Assembly (NCBI GenBank): GCA_023442525.1
Contig: JAEZZA010000031.1
Location: 1-64,000 of the forward strand
DNA: 64,000 nucleotides
Source: Bacteroidota bacterium
GTDB lineage: Bacteria > Bacteroidota > Bacteroidia > Bacteroidales > UBA10428
Direction of reading: 5' to 3'
A model generated the notes under the pieces. That model saw only the letters and a program-made list of their open reading frames with translations. It was not told the origin of the DNA and ran no database searches. Positions 8,831 through 18,276 of the stretch are shown here, in pieces (the first letter of the stretch is position 1; every line of letters begins with the position of its first letter). Position numbers and translations under genes: made by a program.

Positions 8831-10146
8831 TGTCGTCTACCATTCCAATCTCAGCAGATCTGATAAATCAGATTACAAGGCAGGCGGGAATTCCTTCTCC
8901 CGGTAAAGCTTCGATAAGAGAAATTGTTCACCTGGTAAATCTGTTGCAAAAAGAAACAGGGATATCGTTCATCCGCATGGAGATGGGTGTCCCCGGATTA
9001 GAAACTCCCGAGATAGCCACAAGGGCTGAAACAGAAGCCATCAAAAATGGAGTCGCATCCATTTACCCGCCGATTGAAGGCGTGCAGCTTCTTAAGAAAG
9101 AGACCTCGCGGTTTCTCAAATTGTTTCTGAACATAGATGTGAACCCTGCAGGTTGTATACCCACCTGCGGATCGATGCAGGGATCGTTTGCCGGTTTCCT
9201 TACCGTTAACCGTACCGATCGCAACCGGGAAGGTACATTGTTTATTGATCCCGGATTTCCGGTTCATAAACAGCAATGCCATGTACTGGGGCACGATTTT
9301 CATTCTTTTGACATTTATGATTTCAGGGGGCCCAGGCTGCGTGATAAACTGAAATCGATTCTCGATACCGGAAAGATATCGAGTATTCTATATTCAAATC
9401 CCAACAATCCTTCGTGGATCTGTTTGAACGAAGAAGAGTTATCCATTATCGGAGAACTGGCAAATACCTATGATGTGGTGATCCTCGAAGATCTGGCCTA
9501 TTTTGGAATGGATTTCCGAACCGATATTTCCACACCGGGTAAACCACCGTATCAACCTACAGTTGCCCATTACACTGATAACTATATTATACTTTTCTCG
9601 GCATCCAAGATCTTCAGTTATGCCGGACAGCGTATTGCCATGATGGCAGTGTCGGACAAGTTATATAATCGCCGTTATCCTGATCTGCTGAGGTATTTTA
9701 ATTCGGATGTACTGGGCTACACCATTATTTATGGTTCACTTTATGCATTGTCGGCCGGTGCGCCACATTCCGCACAGATAGCACTTGGAACCTTGCTCAG
9801 GGAAGTAAATGACGGGCATTTCAATCCTTTTGTTCCGATCCGCGAGTATGCAGAGAGGGCGGCGCAAATGAAGCAACTATTCACACGATTTGGATTTAAG
9901 ATAGTATATGATAAGGATCTGGATGTTCCGGTGGGTGACGGGTTTTATTTCACGATCAGCAGGCCGGGATTTTCAGGCCCGGAGTTGCTGGATGAGCTTA
10001 TCCGGTATGGCATCAGTGCCATTACGCTGAATATTACAGGTAGTACCCGTACCGAAGGGTTACGGGCGTGTGTTTCTCAATTCAGGCCTGAGCAATTGCC
10101 CGACCTGGAGGCCAGATTAAAGAGGTTTGATGAGGATCATAAATGA
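8830..10146 (+). CDS. PLP-dependent class I/II aminotransferase
   Basis: The 438-aa fold-type I enzyme exchanges the amino group between an amino acid and a 2-oxo acid. The PLP lysine sits in FSASKIFSYAGQRIAMM, the conserved SNPNNPSW segment is present, and a C-terminal TGSTRTEGLRACVSQF holds the substrate-carboxylate Arg region. Start overlaps the paaK stop (TAATG), so it is translationally coupled. The neighbours suggest it makes aromatic or branched-chain 2-oxo acids for the ferredoxin oxidoreductase genes that follow. Specificity is not readable. Confidence 0.85.
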   Translation: MSSTIPISADLINQITRQAGIPSPGKASIREIVHLVNLLQKETGISFIRMEMGVPGLETPEIATRAETEAIKNGVASIYPPIEGVQLLKKETSRFLKLFLNIDVNPAGCIPTCGSMQGSFAGFLTVNRTDRNREGTLFIDPGFPVHKQQCHVLGHDFHSFDIYDFRGPRLRDKLKSILDTGKISSILYSNPNNPSWICLNEEELSIIGELANTYDVVILEDLAYFGMDFRTDISTPGKPPYQPTVAHYTDNYIILFSASKIFSYAGQRIAMMAVSDKLYNRRYPDLLRYFNSDVLGYTIIYGSLYALSAGAPHSAQIALGTLLREVNDGHFNPFVPIREYAERAAQMKQLFTRFGFKIVYDKDLDVPVGDGFYFTISRPGFSGPELLDELIRYGISAITLNITGSTRTEGLRACVSQFRPEQLPDLEARLKRFDEDHK

Positions 10147-10257
10147 ATTTAGTTATATTTGAAAATCATAAGAAAACTGATTTTATGACTGGTTTTTTCA
10201 AATCGTAATTCAGATATTTGAAACAGTCGGACTTGTTCTTTTTTTAATGCAACTGAT

Positions 10258-10494
10258 ATGGCAAAAATTAGAGGTGCTCTGGTAATCGATATCGAAAAAT
10301 GTAAAGGATGCGAAGTATGCATGTCTGCGTGTCCCACCGATGTCATACGTATGGAAAAAAAGGTTAATGGTAAAGGATATCATTTTGCCTATATGGAACA
10401 TCCTGAAAACTGTACGGGATGTGCAAATTGTGCAGTAGTTTGCCCTGATGGCGTAATTACTGTATACCGTAAAAAATTTGAAGAAGTAATTTAA
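10258..10494 (+). CDS. korD: 2x[4Fe-4S] ferredoxin subunit of 2-oxoacid:ferredoxin oxidoreductase
   Basis: The 78-aa protein has two full cluster motifs, CKGCEVCMSACP and CTGCANCAVVCP, typical of the delta subunit that carries electrons from the TPP site to external ferredoxin. It precedes the alpha subunit by 4 bases and is followed in order by beta and gamma subunits, which defines a four-subunit KOR/VOR-type complex. The symbol is the generic one for this subunit class. Confidence 0.88.
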   Translation: MAKIRGALVIDIEKCKGCEVCMSACPTDVIRMEKKVNGKGYHFAYMEHPENCTGCANCAVVCPDGVITVYRKKFEEVI

Positions 10495-10498
10495 AGCT

Positions 10499-11566
10499 AT
10501 GGCTGATAAAAAATTAATGAAGGGTAACGAGGCATTTGCCGAAGCTGCTATTCGTGCAGGTTGTGATGCCTATTTCGGTTATCCGATAACTCCGCAATCG
10601 GAGGTAATGGAATATCTTGCAGCTCAACAGCCTCACCTGCGTACCGGAATGGTGTTATTACAGGCTGAGAGCGAGGTTGCAGCAATCAATATGGTTTATG
10701 GAGCTGCCGGAACCGGCAAACGGGTTATGACTTCATCTTCAAGTCCGGGAATCAGTCTTAAACAGGAAGGAATATCGTACCTGGCAGGAAGCCAGTTGCC
10801 TTGTCTGATCCTGAATGTAATGCGCGGAGGTCCGGGATTGGGTACCATTCAGCCCTCGCAGTCGGATTACTTCCAGGCTACAAAGGGTGGGGGACACGGC
10901 GATTACCGTATGATCGTACTTGCCCCGGCATCGGTACAGGAAATGTCCGACTTTGTCAAACTGGGCTTTGAGCTGGCATTTAAGTACCGTAACCCGGTAA
11001 CCATGCTGTCGGATGGAATTATTGGCCAGATGATGGAGAAGGTTGAGCTTTTTGAACAACAGCCGAGGTTTACGGAGTTTGATCAGACATGGGCCACAAC
11101 AGGAAAAACTCCCGACAGGGAACGGAATATCATTACTTCGCTCGATCTGGATCCTGCGCGTCATGAACAACACAATTACAAGCTGCAGGCAAAGTATCAG
11201 AAGATCCGCGAGAATGAAATCAGGTATGAGGCCATAAATTGTGATGATGCCGAATATCTTTTTGTTGCTTATGGTTCCTGCGCACGTATTTGCCAGAAAT
11301 CAATGAACCTGGCGAGGGCAAAAGGAATTAAAGCCGGTCTGATCAGGCCGATTACCCTGTTCCCCTTCCCTGAACCGGTTCTGGCAGAAATGGCACCCAG
11401 GTTAAAAGGAATACTTACTGTAGAGCTCAGCTCGGGACAGATGATTGAGGATGTACGGCTGGCAGTGGACGGTAAGGTAAAAGTTGCTTTGCATAACCGT
11501 ATGGGCGGAATGGTTCCTTCGCCCGAGGATGTAGTTGATGCGTTAATTAAAAGCTTTTCAATCTGA
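10499..11566 (+). CDS. korA: 2-oxoacid:ferredoxin oxidoreductase alpha subunit (VorB/KorA-like)
   Basis: The 355-aa subunit holds the pyrimidine-binding and domain II modules of a 2-oxoacid:ferredoxin oxidoreductase. Clear signatures are GNEAFAEAAIRAGCDAYFGYPITPQSE, LLQAESEVAAINMVYGAAGTGKR and SSSSPGISLKQEG, as in VorB/KorA proteins. The complex oxidatively decarboxylates a 2-oxo acid with CoA to acyl-CoA, CO2 and reduced ferredoxin. The size and separate gamma subunit fit branched-chain (3-methyl-2-oxobutanoate) or 2-oxoglutarate types. The adjacent aminotransferase and ADP-forming synthetase favour an amino-acid-fermentation role, but substrate choice is open. Confidence 0.88.
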   Translation: MADKKLMKGNEAFAEAAIRAGCDAYFGYPITPQSEVMEYLAAQQPHLRTGMVLLQAESEVAAINMVYGAAGTGKRVMTSSSSPGISLKQEGISYLAGSQLPCLILNVMRGGPGLGTIQPSQSDYFQATKGGGHGDYRMIVLAPASVQEMSDFVKLGFELAFKYRNPVTMLSDGIIGQMMEKVELFEQQPRFTEFDQTWATTGKTPDRERNIITSLDLDPARHEQHNYKLQAKYQKIRENEIRYEAINCDDAEYLFVAYGSCARICQKSMNLARAKGIKAGLIRPITLFPFPEPVLAEMAPRLKGILTVELSSGQMIEDVRLAVDGKVKVALHNRMGGMVPSPEDVVDALIKSFSI

Positions 11567-11571
11567 AAGAC

Positions 11572-12363
11572 ATGGACAAAAAGAATATTATTGATGAAAT
11601 AATAAATCCGGAAAATCTGGTGTATCAGAAAACCGACCTGATGACCGACAAAGCTTTATCGTTTTGTCCGGGTTGCGGTCATGGTGTCGTTCACCGGATG
11701 ATCATGGAAGTTGTTGATGAAATGGGCATCCAGGCAGATACTATAGGTGTGGCACCTGTTGGCTGCTCGGTTCTGGCCTATGAATTTATGAATATTGATA
11801 TGCAGCAGGCAGCACATGGAAGAGCTCCTGCCGTAGCTACCGGAGTAAAAAGGTGCTGGCCCGAAAAATATGTATTCACCTACCAGGGCGATGGCGATTT
11901 GGCAGCCATTGGCACTGCTGAAACTATTCACGCATGTAACCGGGGTGAGAATATTGCCATGTTTTTTGTTAATAATGGTATTTATGGGATGACAGGCGGG
12001 CAGATGGCTCCGACCACACTACCTGGTATGAAATCCTCGACAACCCCGTACGGCCGTGACACAGCATTGATGGGAAATCCGCTGAAGATAACTGAGCTTG
12101 TGGCCATGTTGCCCGGAACCTATTTTGTAGCTCGTCATTCCGTTCATACTCCGCTTGCAGTGCGTAAATTCAAAAAAGCAGCGAGGCAGGCTTTTGAGAA
12201 TCAGAAGCTGAATAAGGGAGTTTCATTTATTGAGATTGTTTCGAATTGCAATTCAGGATGGAAAATGACGCCCAATGAGGCCAATAAATGGATGGAACAA
12301 AACATGTTCCCGTTCTTTCCTCCGGGAGATATCAAGATTAACGGAGAACTGGTAACCAAATAA
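11572..12363 (+). CDS. korB: 2-oxoacid:ferredoxin oxidoreductase beta (TPP-binding) subunit
   Basis: The 263-aa subunit binds thiamine diphosphate. The TPP motif begins at YQGDGDLAAIGTAETIHA and ends at FFVNNGIYGMTGGQ, the classical GDG-about 30-NN pattern. Cysteines in SFCPGCGHGVVHRM match the conserved beta-subunit segment. It is 5 bases behind the alpha-subunit gene and translationally linked with it. It catalyses decarboxylation together with alpha, passing electrons to the ferredoxin subunit encoded at 10258. Confidence 0.9.
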   Translation: MDKKNIIDEIINPENLVYQKTDLMTDKALSFCPGCGHGVVHRMIMEVVDEMGIQADTIGVAPVGCSVLAYEFMNIDMQQAAHGRAPAVATGVKRCWPEKYVFTYQGDGDLAAIGTAETIHACNRGENIAMFFVNNGIYGMTGGQMAPTTLPGMKSSTTPYGRDTALMGNPLKITELVAMLPGTYFVARHSVHTPLAVRKFKKAARQAFENQKLNKGVSFIEIVSNCNSGWKMTPNEANKWMEQNMFPFFPPGDIKINGELVTK

Positions 12364-12427
12364 TCTGATTTATTATCTGTCGTGCGCCGGGTATGGTACA
12401 GCATGACAAATTTCTAATAATACAACA

Positions 12428-12973
12428 ATGAACGAAGAAATTATCATTGCCGGTTTTGGAGGTCAGGGAGTTCTTTCAATGGGAAAGATTATGGCTTACG
12501 CAGGAATGCTGCAACAAATGGAAGTAAGCTGGATGCCTTCATACGGTCCCGAAATGCGTGGTGGCACGGCAAATGTCACTGTTATCCTCAGCGACGAAAG
12601 AATAAGCAGTCCGATACTGAACCGTTTCGACACCGCAATAATACTGAATCAGCAATCGATGGATAAATTCGAGCAGTGCGTAAAGCCCGGAGGAATCCTT
12701 ATATATGATTCCAATGGTATCACGCGCCATCCCGAAAGAAAGGACATAAAGATTTACGTGGTTGAGGCAGCTGCTGAATCTGCAAAAATGCTTACCACCA
12801 AAACTTTCAACATGATAGTTCTGGGTGCATATTTAAAAGTTAAGCCCCTTATCGGAATTGATTACATCATACACGGACTGAAAGATTCACTTCCTGAAAG
12901 GCATCATCATCTGATCCCCGCGAATGAAGATGCTATAAAGAGAGGAATGGAAATAGTAAAAATGGTCAATTAA
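12428..12973 (+). CDS. korC: 2-oxoacid:ferredoxin oxidoreductase gamma subunit
   Basis: The 181-aa protein is the gamma (catalytic-family) subunit, which binds CoA and completes the complex. The N-terminal IIIAGFGGQGVLSMGKIMAYAGM is the diagnostic GFGGQG motif, followed by PSYGPEMRGGTANVTVILSDE. It is the last gene of the plus-strand fermentation run, with a 64-base gap after beta. The next gene is convergent. Confidence 0.9.
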   Translation: MNEEIIIAGFGGQGVLSMGKIMAYAGMLQQMEVSWMPSYGPEMRGGTANVTVILSDERISSPILNRFDTAIILNQQSMDKFEQCVKPGGILIYDSNGITRHPERKDIKIYVVEAAAESAKMLTTKTFNMIVLGAYLKVKPLIGIDYIIHGLKDSLPERHHHLIPANEDAIKRGMEIVKMVN

Positions 12974-12986
12974 TAAATCCTTTGTT

Positions 12987-13874
12987 TCAGGAAATTATTT
13001 CCGACCTGATCGATCCGATCTGTTTACTGATCTCATTTATTTTAGCCAGGTAATTCTGGATGGTTTTCTTTCCCGAAGGTGATGTCGGATCGAAATTGCT
13101 TTCCACGTCAACAACAAATGAATCGAATACCGGCTGCAGTTTCTTAAGTTTATCGATTTTGGATTTGATATCCTCGTTGTCGCTGTATTCATTCAGCATA
13201 CTGATCACGTTTGCGAGTGATACACGTTGTTCAGCCAGTCGTTCAATAATTTCAATGTCTCCGGTATTCGATGCCACATTGGCTGCAATATGTATGGCCT
13301 CTACCCAGCCACCGAGGATTATCTGTGCCGAAGCTGCGTATCTTTCATTTTCGCGCAGGTAATTATCGGATGCCATGTACACTTCATTGGCAATTTTAAT
13401 CAGCGAATCCTTATTGTCTATATTACGTTCGAAGCGCTGGGCGGTGTTTTCGAAATAGGATGATGGTATTCCCATTTCTTCGGCCATACGTTGCATGGCG
13501 TCAAAGTAGCGACCGGCAATCTCGAGTTGTTCACTCACTTTGGCATAGCTCAGATCAACCGCATATACACCTAGGTTTAATGCCTTTTTAGAACTGGTGA
13601 CATAATTGGACATACGGTCGGGAGAGTTCAGTAATTCCTGTTTGAAAACTGCACCAGACGATTGAAACAAAGTGGACATTTCAACTGACAGGTACATATT
13701 GTAAAAAATTGGTAATCCTGACAGTGAATCCATTTCGTGAACAAGGGGTTTTACTTCGCCCAGACTAATGCTATCCAACCCGCCGTTATTACCGGACCTG
13801 GTACCCTGTTTGCATGAAGCAATAAGCATTAATAAAGTTACAAGCACTATCCCTGCACGTAATCGTTTATTCAT
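12987..13874 (-). CDS. Predicted lipoprotein of unknown function
   Basis: The 295-aa protein starts with a lipoprotein signal, residues 1-20 with LVTLLMLIAS followed by Cys21. The rest is mostly helical, with long charged helices (for example SKIDKLKKLQPVFDSFVVDVE) and no recognisable enzyme motif. It is convergent with the oxidoreductase operon and separated from the hydrogenase operon by about 195 bases. I do not recognise the family; an outer-membrane or periplasmic helical-bundle protein is likely. Confidence 0.6.
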   Translation of the reverse strand: MNKRLRAGIVLVTLLMLIASCKQGTRSGNNGGLDSISLGEVKPLVHEMDSLSGLPIFYNMYLSVEMSTLFQSSGAVFKQELLNSPDRMSNYVTSSKKALNLGVYAVDLSYAKVSEQLEIAGRYFDAMQRMAEEMGIPSSYFENTAQRFERNIDNKDSLIKIANEVYMASDNYLRENERYAASAQIILGGWVEAIHIAANVASNTGDIEIIERLAEQRVSLANVISMLNEYSDNEDIKSKIDKLKKLQPVFDSFVVDVESNFDPTSPSGKKTIQNYLAKINEISKQIGSIRSEIIS

Positions 13875-14069
13875 GGCCTGACAGATTTTTCGTGAAATTA
13901 TTATTAATAACCGGACTAAATCTATTAATTATTTTATTTGATTATTAACAGCCAAAGGCTTTTTTGTCATTACTTTTTAACAATAGGTCAAAAATACTAA
14001 TGATTCAAGGGCCCTGCCCGTTTCAGCGTCTCTGGTACAACGGGCGGCCGGTAATATAAATCGGGATTA

Positions 14070-15050
14070 CTAAATCAGTCCGATGGATTTTTTCATGAAT
14101 TGTACACGTTCAAAAGCGGCTGTATTTGCTTCGTTTTTGGCAACAAGTCCCCTGAAAGCATCAAGATTTTCGTATCCTTTCAGTTTCATCCAGTTTTCCA
14201 GATCTTTAAGGATCACACCCAGATGAGTAATACCATTTTTGTACAATGTGGAGCAAAGTTGAACCGAAGTGGCACCGGCCAGCAACTGCTTTACTACACC
14301 CTGAAAGTCGTGAATGCCCGTAGCAGCAACTATCTCTGTATGTATCCGGCTTGAAATAAGGGCTATCCAACGCAGCGACAGGGTTATTTCGATGGGAGAG
14401 CTGTAAACATTCTGTGCAACGACCCTCATGGTATCAATATCTATATCGGGTCGATAATAACGGTTAAACATCACCAGGCTGTTCACATCCATATTGCTGA
14501 TGCGGTAAAGCATCCGGTATAAGTTTGTAAAGTAGAATCCTACTTTGACCGCGAGTGGAATTGATATGTTTTTTCTCACTTCATGGATAATATCCACGTA
14601 AGTTTCTTCCATCTTATACCCGGTGAGATTAAGGTTTGTAGGAGGAATAAAAATATTCAGTTCGAGTCCGTCAGCTCCTGCTTTCTCCATTTCACCTGCA
14701 AATTTTGGCCACTCTTCGGAAGTAACGCAATTAATACTGGCAAATACAGGGATGTTCACTGCCTTTTTGGCATTTTCAATCAGCTTCAGATAGTCTGCAA
14801 GTCCTCCTTCTTTCGATTGTGAATTAACAAACTGGATGGCTTCGGGATACCAGAAATACATTTCGTCCTGGTTGAACATATCTGCCTTTCCGGTTATCAA
14901 TTGCTCTTCAAAAAGCGATTTAAGGACAACAGCTCCTGCACCGTTATCGGCACAGGCTTTAATACTGTCGATGTTATCGGTGAGGCCTGAACTTGAAACG
15001 ATCAGGGGATTGGCAATTTTAATGCCCATAAATGTTGAAGAGAGGTCCAT
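14070..15050 (-). CDS. Dihydroorotate dehydrogenase-like flavoprotein
   Basis: The 326-aa TIM-barrel protein resembles class 1 dihydroorotate dehydrogenase: MDLSSTFMGIKIANPLIVSSSGLT at the start and IPVFASINCVTSEEWPKFAGEMEKAGADGLELNI in the core, with FMN-binding Lys in IPLAVKVGF. Many Bacteroidetes encode such a DHOD-like paralogue separate from true PyrD. It is the last gene of the hox operon (4-base gap to the protease gene), so it may be a flavin oxidoreductase linked to redox metabolism. Function beyond the family is not established here. Confidence 0.8.
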   Translation of the reverse strand: MDLSSTFMGIKIANPLIVSSSGLTDNIDSIKACADNGAGAVVLKSLFEEQLITGKADMFNQDEMYFWYPEAIQFVNSQSKEGGLADYLKLIENAKKAVNIPVFASINCVTSEEWPKFAGEMEKAGADGLELNIFIPPTNLNLTGYKMEETYVDIIHEVRKNISIPLAVKVGFYFTNLYRMLYRISNMDVNSLVMFNRYYRPDIDIDTMRVVAQNVYSSPIEITLSLRWIALISSRIHTEIVAATGIHDFQGVVKQLLAGATSVQLCSTLYKNGITHLGVILKDLENWMKLKGYENLDAFRGLVAKNEANTAAFERVQFMKKSIGLI

Positions 15051-15054
15051 GATA

Positions 15055-15525
15055 TTAATTTTTAAGTTTTTCTTTTATAAAATCTTTCAGATAAGTCACG
15101 GCACTACCGAGATTCTTTTTTGCCCCGGCAGTTACATTGGCCATAAATTCCCATTCATATCCCTTAATGTGTATCAGATAAGCTTCAGGCTGTTTTTCAA
15201 AAACCTGACGGCACAAATGGAGAATAAATCCGGGGGCCACGGCATGCATGGTAAATTCTACAGCAGCAGTGGGTTTTAATTCCTCAAAAAGGAAGTCTGT
15301 AACATCTGCCCCGGAAGCATCAGCAAAAACTACCAGGTCGTACTCCGAAATACCTGCAGCATCCTCGATATTCAACTGGTAATTCGTATCGAAATGGATC
15401 GCTGACAAACTGTTTTCACGAGCCCATTCCTCAATTTCATTGGCAAGCATTACCCCCAGACCGTCGTCCTGTCGCCCGGGGTTGCCATATCCATATATGA
15501 GAATCTTTGGCGTTTCGTTATTCAA
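15055..15525 (-). CDS. [NiFe] hydrogenase maturation endopeptidase
   Basis: The 156-aa protease cleaves the C-terminal tail of the hydrogenase large subunit after nickel insertion. The motif LIYGYGNPGRQDDGLGVMLANEIE carries the Asp that senses nickel, with FADASGADV for the second ligand region. It overlaps hoxH by 4 bases, as expected for a dedicated protease. Its substrate is then the HoxH tail beyond the His of DPCLSCATH. Confidence 0.88.
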   Translation of the reverse strand: MNNETPKILIYGYGNPGRQDDGLGVMLANEIEEWARENSLSAIHFDTNYQLNIEDAAGISEYDLVVFADASGADVTDFLFEELKPTAAVEFTMHAVAPGFILHLCRQVFEKQPEAYLIHIKGYEWEFMANVTAGAKKNLGSAVTYLKDFIKEKLKN

Positions 15526-16976
15526 TCCCTGTATTTCCTTTGTAAGAGGTTTTGATTGGAGTCATATATTTCAAATTCGAGGGGCATTTTACCCAACGCG
15601 TGTGTTGCGCAGCTCAGGCAGGGATCATAAGCCCTGATGGCTACTTCCACAGCGTTCATCATGCCCTCGGTAATCTCTTTCTTACCGGTCATCACTTTCA
15701 CGGCAACCTGATTCACTGCATTGTTCATGGGCTGATTGTTGTTGGTAGTGGAAACAATCAGGTTGGCCATGGTGATCATATCGTTGTCCGCTATTTTGTA
15801 ATGATGGAACAAGGTACCCCGCGGGGCTTCAATTAGTCCGACTCCTTCAAAATTCTTGGTTCCTTTGGTTACCAGTTCGCCTTCCATCAGGTCGGGGTCA
15901 TGTAGCAACTGTTTCATCTTCTCTGCACTGTGAAGGATTTCGATCAGCCTTGCCCAGTGTGCATGCATGGGCCTGTTACTGGGTTTTCCGCCGTTATAGT
16001 TTCTGAAGGCTACGAATTCCTTCTGAGCCAAAGGCGTATCTATGAATTCAGCCGTATTCATTCGTGCCAGCGGGCCAACGGTATACCAGCCGTTTTCCTT
16101 GCCCAGTTCTTTCAGGTACGGAAACTTCATATAACTCCAGTTCCTTACTTCCTCACCGATATATTTGAAGTATTCCTGGTAATCCACGTCGTGCAGGATC
16201 TTCTTCCCTTCGGAGTCGATTGCCCTCATAACTCCATGGTACAGATCGAGAGCACCGTCTTTGCGAACCAGGCTGAGGTAATTTGACGGGAATTCGGCAA
16301 ACGCGTCGATAATAGCTGTATTCTTCTTATGATATTCTTTAAAGAATTCAAGAGCATCCTGTGCCCACGATATCATGCGGTCGATATTCATAAACTCATC
16401 GCCGTGAAGCAGGAAATCACGTTCCTCTTCGGAGAGATGCTTATTAATACCGCCCGGAATAGCTCCTGTGCCATGTATTTTCTTACCTGCCGTAGCCTTA
16501 ATCACTTCCTGACCGTATTTTCGCATCATCACACCCTGAACGGCAAGGTCTTTATTTGCCAGGGCAACTCCTATGACATTTCGTTTCAGGGGATCGGAGT
16601 CTACGCCGAAAAGAAGGTCAGGTGAGGCGAGATGGAAAAAATGCAGCGAATGCGATTGAAACATCTGTCCGTAGTGCATCAGCCGTCGCATTTTTTCACC
16701 GGTTGGAGTGAGTCCTTCACCTGTACCGGCTCCCACTATAACATCCAGAGCCTTGGCGGCAGCCAGGTGGTGGCTGACAGGACAAATCCCGCACAAACGT
16801 TGCACAAGGACCGGCATTTCCCAGTACGGGCGTCCCTGTACAAATCGTTCAAAGCCGCGAAATTCCACTATATGAAGTCGCGTTTGTTCAATTTTTCCTT
16901 CATTATTCAGATGAATGGTAACCTTTCCGTGTCCTTCCACACGAGTAACCGGTTCAATGGTTATCTTCTGTCCCAT
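15522..16976 (-). CDS. hoxH: NAD-linked [NiFe] hydrogenase large subunit HoxH
   Basis: The 484-aa large subunit carries the Ni-Fe(CN)2CO site. Both cysteine pairs are visible: RLCGICPVSHH (Cys62, Cys65) and DPCLSCATH (Cys453, Cys456), followed by a 25-residue tail that the adjacent protease would remove. Gene order HoxF-U-Y-H and size match group 3d bidirectional hydrogenases of the Ralstonia soluble type. In the cytoplasm it would reversibly couple H2 to NAD(H) through HoxY and HoxFU. It lies 11 bases downstream of hoxY. Confidence 0.93.
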   Translation of the reverse strand: MGQKITIEPVTRVEGHGKVTIHLNNEGKIEQTRLHIVEFRGFERFVQGRPYWEMPVLVQRLCGICPVSHHLAAAKALDVIVGAGTGEGLTPTGEKMRRLMHYGQMFQSHSLHFFHLASPDLLFGVDSDPLKRNVIGVALANKDLAVQGVMMRKYGQEVIKATAGKKIHGTGAIPGGINKHLSEEERDFLLHGDEFMNIDRMISWAQDALEFFKEYHKKNTAIIDAFAEFPSNYLSLVRKDGALDLYHGVMRAIDSEGKKILHDVDYQEYFKYIGEEVRNWSYMKFPYLKELGKENGWYTVGPLARMNTAEFIDTPLAQKEFVAFRNYNGGKPSNRPMHAHWARLIEILHSAEKMKQLLHDPDLMEGELVTKGTKNFEGVGLIEAPRGTLFHHYKIADNDMITMANLIVSTTNNNQPMNNAVNQVAVKVMTGKKEITEGMMNAVEVAIRAYDPCLSCATHALGKMPLEFEIYDSNQNLLQRKYRD

Positions 16977-16987
16977 AGTATTTCTTA

Positions 16988-17536
16988 TTAATCAAATTTT
17001 ACAACTTCATAGGGTAGTTTCAATTCATCACCGGTGACGAGTGCCACCAGGGCCTCCCAGATAAGGTCGGCTCGTGGCGGACATCCAGGAAGGAAGTAAT
17101 CAATCTTTACGATTTCATGACAGGGATATACTCTGTCGAGCAGCATGGGTAATTCCGGATCGTTGGGAATAATACCCTTATCATTGCCAACCACCGTGGG
17201 GCCGTTAATATAGGCTTCATGAAGGCATTCCCCAATCGGAATTCCGTTTCGCATGGCAGGTAGTCCTCCCATAATGGCGCATTCGCCCACTGCCACAAGA
17301 ATTTTGCAATGTTCACGAAAATCTTTCAACACGTGAATATTTTCACTGTTACAGCATCCGCCTTCTATCAGGCCTATATCACACTTTTTTGTGAACTTTT
17401 TGATATCATCAATGGGCGATTTGTTGAATTCAACCAGTTCGATGAGTTTCAGTATACGTTCATCTATATCAAGCACCGACATGTGACAACCGAAGCAACC
17501 TGCCAGTGATGTTGTGGCTACAATAGCTTTACTCAT
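16988..17536 (-). CDS. hoxY: [NiFe] hydrogenase small subunit HoxY
   Basis: The 182-aa small subunit holds the proximal [4Fe-4S] cluster next to the active site. Ligand regions are AGCFGCHMSVLDID, IEGGCCNSENIH, VGECAIMGGLPAMRNG and LPGCPPRADLIWEAL, as in HoxY/NuoB-like proteins. It lacks a Tat signal, so the enzyme is cytoplasmic. It sits between hoxU (12-base gap) and hoxH and moves electrons between HoxH and the HoxFU diaphorase. Confidence 0.92.
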   Translation of the reverse strand: MSKAIVATTSLAGCFGCHMSVLDIDERILKLIELVEFNKSPIDDIKKFTKKCDIGLIEGGCCNSENIHVLKDFREHCKILVAVGECAIMGGLPAMRNGIPIGECLHEAYINGPTVVGNDKGIIPNDPELPMLLDRVYPCHEIVKIDYFLPGCPPRADLIWEALVALVTGDELKLPYEVVKFD

Positions 17537-17548
17537 GGAATTTGTGAT

Positions 17549-18265
17549 TTAGAATTTCGTAGTTTGCATATTCTCTATATCGCTGCCGATGGGTGTTACA
17601 TCGTATTTGCGTTCGCCGATCGGTATATTGAATCCTTTTTCCTTAACAAGGATTGAACCTACAGGACATACGTCCATTGCTTTTTGTGCCAGTTCTTCGG
17701 TAAGTTGTTTGCCGAGTTTCGGATCGACAACAACCTCCACGCTGCTGCTTCGTTTCCGGTAGGCGAAGATGCTCCTGCCAGTTTCATCGGTTATAACACG
17801 AATGCATCTTTTACACAAAATGCACCGGTTGTGGTCTTTCAGAATTCTCGGATGCGAGGCATCAACAACCCGGTTCGGAAACTGGTAGGGGAAGCGGGGT
17901 ACCATCATTTTAAACCTGTATGCAAGTGCCTGCAACTCGCAGTTACCGCTTTTTTCACAGGCCGGGCAAAAATGATTTCCTTCAATGAAAAGCAATTCGA
18001 CTATTGATTTTCTTAATTCATTTATTTCGTGCGATTCATTTTCTATGTTCATACCATCAGCCACAGGCGTAGTACAGGCTGTCATCAGCTTTCCGTTAAC
18101 CTTAACCGTACAAACGCGACAACTACCCCTGGGTTTTACCCCCGGGTAATTGCAAAGCGTGGGAATAAACACGCCATTTTCACGTGCTGCATCAACCAGG
18201 TACTGGCCCCGTGCTGCCATACACTCGGTTCCATCTATTGTAAATCTGACAAATTGACTGCTCAT
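17549..18265 (-). CDS. hoxU: Diaphorase iron-sulfur subunit HoxU
   Basis: The 238-aa protein is related to the N-terminal part of NuoG. It has a plant-type [2Fe-2S] domain (CNYPGVKPRGSCRVC then CTTPV), a His-Cys motif (HFCPACEKSGNCELQ) and C-terminal [4Fe-4S] ligands (CILCKRC and CPVGSIL). It wires HoxF to HoxY. The length is that of HoxU. It is 11 bases downstream of hoxF and in the same operon. Confidence 0.92.
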   Translation of the reverse strand: MSSQFVRFTIDGTECMAARGQYLVDAARENGVFIPTLCNYPGVKPRGSCRVCTVKVNGKLMTACTTPVADGMNIENESHEINELRKSIVELLFIEGNHFCPACEKSGNCELQALAYRFKMMVPRFPYQFPNRVVDASHPRILKDHNRCILCKRCIRVITDETGRSIFAYRKRSSSVEVVVDPKLGKQLTEELAQKAMDVCPVGSILVKEKGFNIPIGERKYDVTPIGSDIENMQTTKF

Positions 18266-18276
18266 GGTGAAAAATA

